Both the position numbers and the translations under genes were made by a program. A stretch of DNA of 64,000 bases from Toxotes chatareus (lineage: Eukaryota; Chordata; Actinopteri; Toxotidae): assembly GCA_016801885.1 (NCBI GenBank), contig CM028900.1:5859501-5923500 (forward strand), read 5' to 3'. The notes under the pieces are model-generated. The model was not told the origin of the DNA and did no database searches. It worked only from the letters and a program-made list of their open reading frames with translations. Below are positions 39,001 through 49,647 of this stretch, piece after piece (position 1 is the stretch's first letter; the number at the start of each line of letters is the position of its first letter).

Positions 39001-41017
39001 AGCTCATGCTGTTGTTGGGGTGGATGCTCTTTCAACAAACCACAGTCCACTGGTTGGGAGCCAGCAGGCTGAGGCTGAGTTGGTCAACAGTCAGAGAAAC
39101 ACTGTGTCACTTCGAGGAAACGGCTGACCACCGGGCCGGCTTTCAGGCCAGCTGTGGTCTCAAATTTGGTCTGTTGCTGTTGGGACTGGAGGAACAAAGG
39201 CACATACGTATGTAGCCTGAAAACAACCCGCAAACTAAATAACAACCTATGACCTTAACCTCAAATTCTGTATCATGAGGACAAGATGAAAACACACACA
39301 CACACATTAACACAGTGGCAAAAGAACGTCTACCACAGCTGGGACAGTCTATAATGTGCTATGAACAGTAAAATGAGCAGTTAAGTCTGGACAGATAAAG
39401 TGGGACTATGGAAGAAGAAATAACACCAAGCATATAAATCTGATCCTGATCTGATCCTGACCAAAACCTCGACTCCGCAGGAATTCTCACCAATGAGCAG
39501 ACACATAGCTGTACTATATCTATGTACTATATGAGTTATCTGTATGCGTTTGGGGCTTTATACTTTATAAATTGTTTAAACTGATATTTTCGCTTGAATG
39601 CTAGAAAGAGTACAGAGTTCACAGAGTGTCACTGTTGTTTCCTGTCACAGAAGGAGGGAGGCCCTAACCAGACAGTCAATAAAAACACTTTTAACTTTAA
39701 ACCAGTGTTGTTCGTGTTTAGAAAGTCAAATAAATCTAAAATTAAGTTACAACAGGAAATCAGTGTTTTACGGTGTATAGCTACAAAAACCTGTAACTGT
39801 TGAAACTCCCAATGCCTGCAGGAGGTAATGTGTTTAAAATACTGCAGCTATAACTGTTTTTGCCAGTAGGAGGCGATCTCTGCATGTGCACTTCTACACA
39901 GCTGCTGCAGTTACTTTCCTTTCCTGTAGATGGTGCAGGTTGGTGGGTGTAGAATCAGACTAACACCGACCAAACTGCTCCCCCTATTGGAAAATTCGAC
40001 AGGCAAATATGAATATGCGATATGCAATATTTTATTTATGGTTTCGGTATAAACTGAATCACTTCAGGTTCACAAGCCAGACAACACCTTAGCCGCAGGA
40101 GATTTGTGGGCAGTTGTTAAATTTTTATAGACTAAACAATTAGCCAATATCAATAGTTAAATGCATTCTAAAAGAAAGTGGAGTTAAACACAAACAAGAG
40201 GCTACAATAATAATTTGTGTAAGTAACTGGTAAGCTGGCCTCCAGACCTGTACTTAGTTACACCTGTAATACTGGTTCTACAGACCATACGCTCACATAT
40301 GGAAACTGATGAAATCACATCCGATGTACAGACTGGTCCTGTAACCTAGATGACATGTAAATAGTGAGTGGACCCTGATTACCTTTATTATTAAAGGTAT
40401 TCTCGAGCCCTCTGCCCCAGCATCCCTAGTGCATGTGCATGCTTGTGTGTGTGTTTCGTTCACTTGGTTTGGGCAAAATGCAGAGAGTAATTTCCCCAGG
40501 AGGGATCAATAAAGTAATTTTTTAAAAATTATAGTAAGTAGTAAGTAAAAGCCAAATCGTATTAAAAACGTACAAAGTGGGGGTTTTTTTCTCATTTTCC
40601 ACCAATACACATCTACTTCAACTCCCATAAATGCTATTTTCTTAATTTTCAGAGTAATTACTAATACTTGTACTTGCTGCTGACTACTTCCTCCATTATC
40701 AGCACAGAGTAACAACTGCTTTCTTTCCCCGTCTCTGATCTTTTATGGGTCTTTCTGGGAAGCAGAGAAAGAGGGACAGAGGGAAAGATGAATGGGAATT
40801 CAAACGCAGCTCAAAGGTCTACCGATTGTACTGCGGCTCTCTGTAGTGAGAGAGGGTCACTTTGACCTCCCCAGGGTGAGAGTACGGTGTGGAGAGAGAG
40901 GGAGAGAGACACAGAGAAACAGAAGGAGAGAGAGAGAGATGACATCAGGGCAAAAAGGGGCTCACACTTTCATCTGCCCGCCTCTGGTTCAAACCACCAC
41001 ACCTCTGAGAGGACACT

Positions 41018-41051
<34 letters not shown>

Positions 41052-44000
41052 TGTGTGTGAGAGAGAGAGTGAGTTATGTACATGTGTGTGAATTACAACT
41101 GAAAAGACGAGCGAGGCCTGAGCTTTGATGTGTCTCATTCACACCAACCAAACACTCCAAAGAAAATGTGAACAAATGGAGAGTACTATAAGCAAGATAG
41201 TGAGTGTGTGCGCGTGTGTGAGTTGGAGAGAGAGAAACTGTCCATCTTTTGATGTGGGCCCACCTCCTACTTCCACAATTCCCTCATATCTACTGATTCC
41301 CACTTTACCCAAAGCCCCTGCACCCCCTCTTACATCCAACAGATTCACATGGTCCGTCGGGGGCCTGAGAACGTGCTCCAGTGCAACGACAGGGGTCACC
41401 AAACCTGAGGACACACACTGCACAACATGTGTGTGTGTGTGTCTGTGTGGTGAGGGGTGATGGGGAGTCACGGTCTTCAAACGCACACAAAGTGCTTCCA
41501 TCAAAAGAAATCAAAAACACAGCCATTCCCATGCGTAATTAGTTGAATACATTTTACATTTTGATGTTAAATAACCAATCACTCGATATGTATGGATGCA
41601 CGTAGCATGCATATGCAGAGGGCAGACTTGAAACAAGTTCAAAGAGAAATCAGCTGAAACTAAAGTAGCATACTGAACAGTGGCCAGTGCGGTCGCCACC
41701 ATCAAGAGATCTTGTTTAGATTAGTGGTTTCATATATGAATAATCAGATGAGCACTCAGGTTGCTTTTGATGAATTAGGCTTATGGGGTTTTGATGGTCA
41801 GTCTAAGCGTTTACCATAGAGGGCCAGGTCTAAAGTTTTCTGTTTGTGTAAATGGTCCTTTTTTCCTCTTTGAGACCTACACTGCCAACACATACCAAAC
41901 CTTGCAAAGTAGTTCAATTCTGCAAATAGTCAACAAAAATAGACAACAACAGCCAAAGCTTCAAGTGCAGATTGATTTTATTTTATGAATTGAACAGCCA
42001 CTGAATTTATTGCACCGAAATATTTGACTCTGAAAGCTACCTTTATGAATTTATGTGGTCTGAATTGCACTTTCTGAAATTCTAAGTAGTCAATTTAAAG
42101 TTGCACAATTTCAAAAGCTTCATTTCCAGTTTGTATTTATCTTAGGGTTCTCAAGTTCAGATAGAAAAACTCAGGTTGCTTGGCCAAATTCAAACCTTAA
42201 ATTCAAGATCTGAAATTCACATCTGAACATCGGAGACACCAAGGAACAACAACCGAGTCAGCATGAAATCTGACCTCTGGCAAGCATGAATGTATCACTA
42301 GCTCACGGTGTAGTCCACCATGTTTCTGCGAGCTTCCCCGCACTTCCATGTTTTTGTGCCTATACAGCATGTGCACTTCACGTATGAACAGGATTAGAAA
42401 TAATTATACAGCTCTTCTAAAGCTGGGGGCTTGCCAGCTCAAAGGTCACACATAAATTCGTAAAGATGCTTTCCAGACTCAAATATTTCAGCGCAATATA
42501 TTCAGAGTGGTATTTAAATTTCAACACTAAGTTTTGAGCAGCAATTAAATGTCAAAAATTTGTGTTCAGTTTCACTCAACTCTAGAACTTTATACGAGAC
42601 TAAGTCAGTGTAAAAATCACTGTACAATATATATGTAATGTAACAAACTGCATCATTACAAAGAGAGGGGTCACCGACTGACCACTCCAGGCTGCAAACA
42701 ATAATTATTTTTAGTCATCGATTAAAATGATTATTACTGATTAAATATTTAGTCTGTGAAATGTCAGAAAATATCGAAAATGGCCATCGTAAGTTCCAAA
42801 AATCAGGCCTCGTCTCTATAGAAATTAGCTGGCACACCACCAAAGAGAGGTGAGAGCCAGGAGAGGAGAGTGGACAGAGAAACAGTAAGCAGGGAGACAG
42901 GTTGTCTACAGTTAAAATTTAAGATTCTAATTGTGAGATTTTAATTTCCCAACAGAAAAAAACATGAAAATTAAAACAATAAATCTATAAAAACACAAGA
43001 TCTCTAACAGTACCTTGTGGATTTTGAATACAGTTTTTACAGAGCTGGATTTAAATGGTGTAAAATACTTTTTCAAGACCTGTTAAGTAACACTGCAGGA
43101 GACTAAGAAGGGATACAGTCAAATAAATAAGGAGGGGCAGAGGGAGACTCTGAGTCTGAATGAACCGGTGAAAGGAAAGGAAGAAATAAAGACAGGAAAA
43201 GAAGGGGAAAAAACAGATTGAGTGAGCAGAGGTGTGCACTGTATAGAAAATGGACGTATCCAGCTGTCCCCTCCCATCCAGCTCTACCCAGAAACCCTTC
43301 AATCAAACAACTACGATCAGGCCTGACCACTGCAGCATCCCCGGGACGCTTTCATTCGCTCTCATTCATTCATTCATCCATTTTTCCTCTCCTCCGGTGC
43401 TTTAAGCCTACCAATTATCATCAGTTGCCCCCAGACGGCCTCTGTCCTTGTTCCCGTTTCAGCTGGCCTTTCAAACCGCCCTGCATTAATAAGCCAGTTG
43501 TTACAAATAAAAAGGGAGGTGAGCGGTGATTATTCAAAGCCCTCATAAGAGAGAGAGAGAGAGGAAGCCCACGTTTCACACCCAGGGAGAGTAAAAAGCA
43601 CCGCCTGCCATTTATGGGGCTGTCCAAGGGCCCAGTATGGAGACTAACAGGAATAATAATAGAGGAGGAGAGCGGCTGTAATGGTCCTGGATATGAAAAA
43701 GGATGAAGACCAAATACTGAAAAACAACAAAAACCATTGACTGACAGGAAAAGGTAGATGCACACAAAGAAACAGGATCCTTCATATGAAATCTGTTCAG
43801 TGGGATACATTATATATTATTATTTAAAAAATCATACAACTTGACACCATTTTTGGCTTTAAACCAACAAACCTAGTGCTAAAATTTGTCTGTATACCTA
43901 TAATACAATGTTTTGGGAGTCAGTTAGATGAAGTGTCTGGTGATTGTGGATGCCATGCTGAAATAAAAATAAAATCTGTGTTGGAATCGTGTAACCAAAG

Positions 44001-47000
44001 GACGCAAAATTAGGCTAAAAGCACAGAGGAAAGTAGAAAAAATCATGTAATTTCTTTCATTCAACAGTTTGTTTGTGTGTGTCTGTGTGTGTGTAGGCCA
44101 CTCACCTGCACATCTGAAGCTCTGAGCAGTGAGCCCCTTCTCCACAGCCAAACAGGTGAGAATACTGAGGAAACTGGTGGTGACTGACTGTCTCTTGGCT
44201 CTCTGGGCCTCCCGCTGCCTCCTCTCACGAGATGGTTTTGATCTCAACAACACTCCCTGGAGGCTTGGAGCTCCTTCTCCCAGTTCTCCCCCCTCTTCTT
44301 GTGGAGGCCTTTGTGCTCCCACTGCCTCTCGCAGGGTGTCCACCCATTCCTGGGCCTTAAGGTGATCATCTGCGCAAAGTTGGAGCACCTCTTTGGGGAA
44401 AACTACTTGGAAACGCTCCCTTCTATCCGTCCACGGTTCTCCATTCTCTGGTTCCTGATCGTGCTGTACGGCCAAGCAGGATGCCAAGGAGCACTGAAGG
44501 AGAGGCTGGGTCACAGACCCTCTGCCCTCAGTAGGGAAGACTTGGAGAGCAGACCTGGTCAGGACGAATGTGAAGGCCCGCCAGTTGTTCTGGTCCATCA
44601 GCTGATGGAGCAGACCAGCTTTGAGGACGTCCTGGCAGCGCTGGGTGAACAGTGGAAGGGTGGTGGGTCTGCTCAAGATGCCAGAATTAGTCTGAAGAGA
44701 GAGCGAGGCCTCTGCCGATGTGGGGGTGTCACTCTCCCCATCAGGCCTGGTGTCGAGGCCTGATGGGGAGGGCGACGAGGAGGGTGACATGGGTGCAGGA
44801 AACTTGGCGACCTGTTGGTTTTCCAGTCCGGGCTTACGCTGGCGGTTCTCCAGCCTCACAGGTCTGGCTGCCTGCACTTTCTCCCATATGAGCCGTCTCC
44901 ACTCCATGGCCTCCCATTGGCTGGCCGCCCTCAGCTGGAGACGCGTGCTGTTGAAGAACAAAGCCTGTAGCGTCCGTTGATCGGCGGGCTGGGTGATCTG
45001 GCCTGGCTGGCTGTAGGGTGCTGGTGAGATGACACTCTGGCAATGTGACAAAGAGTAGGCGGTGCCCAGCTGGCGGTTGGCACTGCTGTCCAGAGTGTAG
45101 AGCCGGAGTTCACATGGTGTCAGCTCGACATGGCAGGGTGTCCAGCGGCCCCGGGGCCCTTCACGCTGCTCCATCTCACCCTGCTTCACCACACTGCTAC
45201 TGCTGCTTTTATCAGCTGGACACAGACATTGGGGGGGGGAGACACAGATGAGTCACCATTTTAAAGAAACTATTACTATTTACTTAATTAATATTTTAAT
45301 ACAATTAATTACATATGTTGATATGCTGATGACTGGGTTAGGATCACAATGTCCTCAAACCACTCCTGAACCATAATCCACTTCTAACCCACTGATGCAT
45401 ACGTTCCTAATGATCATCGCTTAGCCAGCAGAGCTTCAAGGCTACAGCGATGGATCAATGAATTGGAATCCACTGTAACTGAGTGGATCCAACCTGACTG
45501 AGTCCAACCTGACTATAGCTGCTATCCAACATGAACAGGGGGTGGCTAATACTCTTGGTTTGCTCACGCAGCTTCTTCGCCCAGCTCACCTAAATCCTCA
45601 CACCTCTAACTGATCTCACAAACCACAATCTATATGGGCCAGTTTCCTACGCAAGGTAGTTTATCAGAGGCTTGCAGCTCAGACCTGAGCATTGGTATTT
45701 TGGTAAGAGATAGCAGTCCACACTGGGCCTTCTTGTCACCAAGGCAGGAAGAAACAGTATTGTTAAAGAAAACTGTCCCACTCTCCTAATCTGAAGGCCG
45801 GAGGCACACCCTCTCTCTATTTGGGCTTTTTCTCTCCGATCTATCACAATCTGCAGCTCATGAGGTTTGTTTTACATTTTATATTGTTCCTCTCTGTCTC
45901 ACTCTCCTTCTCCCGTGATGATGGTGTGTTTTCACCTTTATTGAGGAAGGTTGAGACTCAGGGAGACAACAGCACGTTGTGCTGCATTCGCTGTCCAGCT
46001 GGAAAAACGCTTTTTTTTAAAAAACATGCCAGTCATATTGTTTGGCAAATCTATGCTACTGAACAAAATGTTTCAAGCAAAATATTTTACAACTTGCAGA
46101 TGCATGGATACAGATACTTGGCAGGCATCCAAATCATTTTGAAAAACAAACTCAGGCCACATGCCACACAACCACATGCCTGTGACCTGTGGGTGAATAT
46201 ATGGGAACTAAAGCCACCCTTCCGCGTTTCACATCGCCCAGTTAAGCCAAACCATGACAAAGATTTCATCATTTCTAAAACTTCCTGTTTTGTTTCAAAC
46301 TCAAAAAAGAGGAATCAAGAGGAGCACCTGCTACACCGAGCGGGCTATAAAAAAAACTACAAGGTACAGCATGAAACCAGTGACATGCAGATTAATCTTT
46401 AGGAATTCAGATGGGGCAGGAAATAACTGAGAGATGATACTAAAACCTCTGCAAGTGCACTGATTTGGTGATTTGAAGGTCAACAGATATATACGTGTAC
46501 ATGTAGCTATAAACAATCATTGTTCAGACAGTATTTCATCTACTACATTTCAAAAGTTAGGGCCTGCTTCACACTGAAACACTTACTGAAATGTTGTTGA
46601 AACTATGGTTATATGTGACCTCGACATCTAAAAACCTCCACTTTTCAACCAAATTTAGTAGAGTTTTAAACATCTAGACATATTTTGCCCTGAAAATCTT
46701 TAAATCACTGCTCACTGGGCAGACAGGTTTGCTTAAAAACAACAACAGTCACTTACACCCTCCCCCTCAGTTGTTCTGATTTAATTGTAAACCCCGACCA
46801 GAAGCAGTCTAATTGACAGATATTGCATTTTGTTTCTTTAACATGCTGAATCACTCAAGGAGGAAAAAGGAAAAGCTAAATCCATCACAGCTCCTCTTAA
46901 CTAAGACGTGGCGAGTCAAGTTGCCTCATCAATCTTATCAAAACAGCAGCAGACGCGGTGTCACTCCACGTCTCCGACCTTGCATGCTAACAAACCTTTT

Positions 47001-49614
47001 GCTAAAGGAACAAATGAATATGCAAATAAGTTTAGCAGGAATCAAGTCTGGCTGATTGGCAGTCTTCACGCTTGGGAGGGTCGAGATGAGAATTAGGCAT
47101 TGTGGCCAGGAAAGCTGCTCTGTTCAATTAGCCTTCATCTCCACCTGGTAGGTTTTGACATCACACTCCAGTAATAGTCTAATATACACATGTAAGCCTT
47201 CAACAAGAATTAGTACTTTTCCCTCAGTGCTGCAAAACAGCTCTCCAGCACCGCTGCCCTCAAGTCAGTCAAGACACAAACCTCCACTTCAGCCCTAAAC
47301 AAGCAACCTCACCCACTGATTAGGGGGTCGGCCATAATATTACATGCTGTTTTCAAATCTAACAGACTGCTGTGGCTACCTGGATAGCAAAGTGCATATA
47401 GACTGCAAATGAAAAAGCAGGAGAGGGCACCTGCAGACACACATCAGGACACCATCCGTTTTCCACAGGGTTTCCCCAAAGCTTTTCAAGAACTTTTTTT
47501 TATAAACCACACAGAAAATGATTTAACACCCGTTTCATGATCATACCATCCAGAGCATTACAGTATAATGGAAATAACTGCCATACAGTTAACGCCTCTC
47601 TAAAACAAAATTATAACCTTCATGAATGTCAGATTTATTTCAGGACTTTTGTATTAGACAGCATTAGTTTCAGTTTGATGTGCCTAATAAACTGGCAGCT
47701 GAGTGTAGGTCTGATAAAAAAAAAAAAAAAAAAAGATTTAACAGCCTCCTGCTCAATCCACTTACACACCAGTCTCACTTTCAGTTTATAGGCATGTAGC
47801 GAGCTATCACAGACAAAAACAATTTATGTATGTCATGTCTGCCTAGCACAGGCATGTGAACATGTTTATGACTTTTCTAAATTAAATTTACAACTTTTTA
47901 ACACCTTTCCTTTGGAGGGAAATTAATTCAGTGCTTTTTAAGACTTTAAGATCCACAGATGCCCTGTTTCTAGACTGTAGTTCTTATCCTGTTTGTGGTC
48001 ATAGTGGGCTAAACCTATCCCAGCGTGCACTGGGCAGGTCAACCTGTCTATCACAGGACATAAATTAAAATGGACAAACATATTTACAAATATAGGTAAA
48101 TTGTTTTGTTTTTTTTCTCAAAGAAAGAACTTGTACTGCAACATCTAAAGCTGCATTCAAGTGTGTGTGTGCACGAGTGTGTGTGTCGTCTGGGACTAAG
48201 TACAGTCGTAAATCCCCAAGTTGAGTAAGGTCAGAATTTGGGGGGGAAAAGGAAGCAAGTCATGAACGACGTGTTATAGTGCGTTCTGATACGCCAAATA
48301 TAACCATGACTCCGGCCAAACACCCTGACATCTAAGCAGTGACGCACATGAATTGATGAACGAGATTCATCCCCTGAAACACAAAGGAAGCGGGAATGAA
48401 TGCAGAGTCAGCAGAAGGATGCGAGGCCTACCACAACCACCTTCATACGTGGGTTTGGTTTGGAACATGTTGGTGTTCTCACAGGATTTGCAGGACACCC
48501 ATTGTTCCTCTTTTGTAGCCATTTTATCTGGACAGTTGTTTATTTCTGTTTTTTTATTTCTACTTCATGTCATATTTAATACCCATGGCTTACTACTGTT
48601 TCTTTAAAACACTGAAATTTTCTTTTTATTTAAATCTACGGCCACACATGATGATCTTTTCAATGATTCTGTTCATTGTTTGAGCTTTAAAATATCAGAA
48701 TATAGTGAAAAATGCCATGATTACCAGGGCCCAAGGTGACACCTTCAAATAACTTGTACTTTTTCAAGAAAGTCCAAAACACAGATGTTTGACATGTCAT
48801 AAGCTGGAACCAGCAAATGTTTGGAATGTTTGATAAATGGCTTATTTACCAGAGTGTTTGGTGATTAATGTTTTGTTCACTGATTCATTTAAACAATAGT
48901 TTCAGCAAAAGTATAAATTTATATTTTTTTATTATTGTTCCACATATTCCCATTTGGGAAGGCTGCGTTTTCGTACGAACAGTGCAATGTTCAATAGCAA
49001 ACAGTGTCTTGTCATTCAGATACTTGCTGATTAACTGTAAACGTTTGGAGCCCAGTGTATTAAACATGGTTGATAAAGTAACTTCAACAGCAAGAATCAT
49101 AATCTACAAAGAGATGAATGCAGCCTTAGAGTTCAGGAGGCACTGGTAAAAAAATATAAAGGAGCTTTAATAAAAGCTAACCATACACACTGTTTGGTGT
49201 CATATACACGTGTATATATCGTGTATAATAATAATCATCATTTCCATTTACCATCTAAACATCCCCAGCTGTCACTAATGGAAAGGCAAACAAGCCACTT
49301 TTTTTCCTCTGTGTGAATGAAGAGACATAGCGAGGCTGAGCCAAATCACTCTGCCTTCTGCTTATTATCGTCCTTTTCCTACTTCTCTGCTTTCAATACA
49401 CATCGAGCCAAACTAAATAACCTGATGCCTTTTCACACATATGCTAATACTAAATAATCCTGCCAGTATCAGGAGCCGGGTAATTGGGTTGCCTCTTCTC
49501 TCGCCTCATTTGAGTCCATTTGCTGACAGGATTACAGGCTATTATCCCTCAGGATCCCTTAGGATCTCCTTAGGCCTTCAGATGGCCAAAACACACAAAC
49601 AAATGGCGTGTGTG

Positions 49615-49647
<33 letters not shown>

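Larger units (their letters stand above)
36555..44105 (-). other. plekhm3: plekhm3 intron 2
   Basis: 7.6 kb of mostly unique sequence with a MITE fragment (42.7 kb), a LINE-like tail (40.5 kb) and microsatellites. No internal gene recognised. Confidence 0.7.

Noticed and set aside
43924..44105. Extension of the plekhm3 PH-domain frame past 44106
   Set aside because: The frame continues by chance into the intron. The conserved splice junction FRCAG/CQRP and the GTGAGT donor end the exon at 44106.
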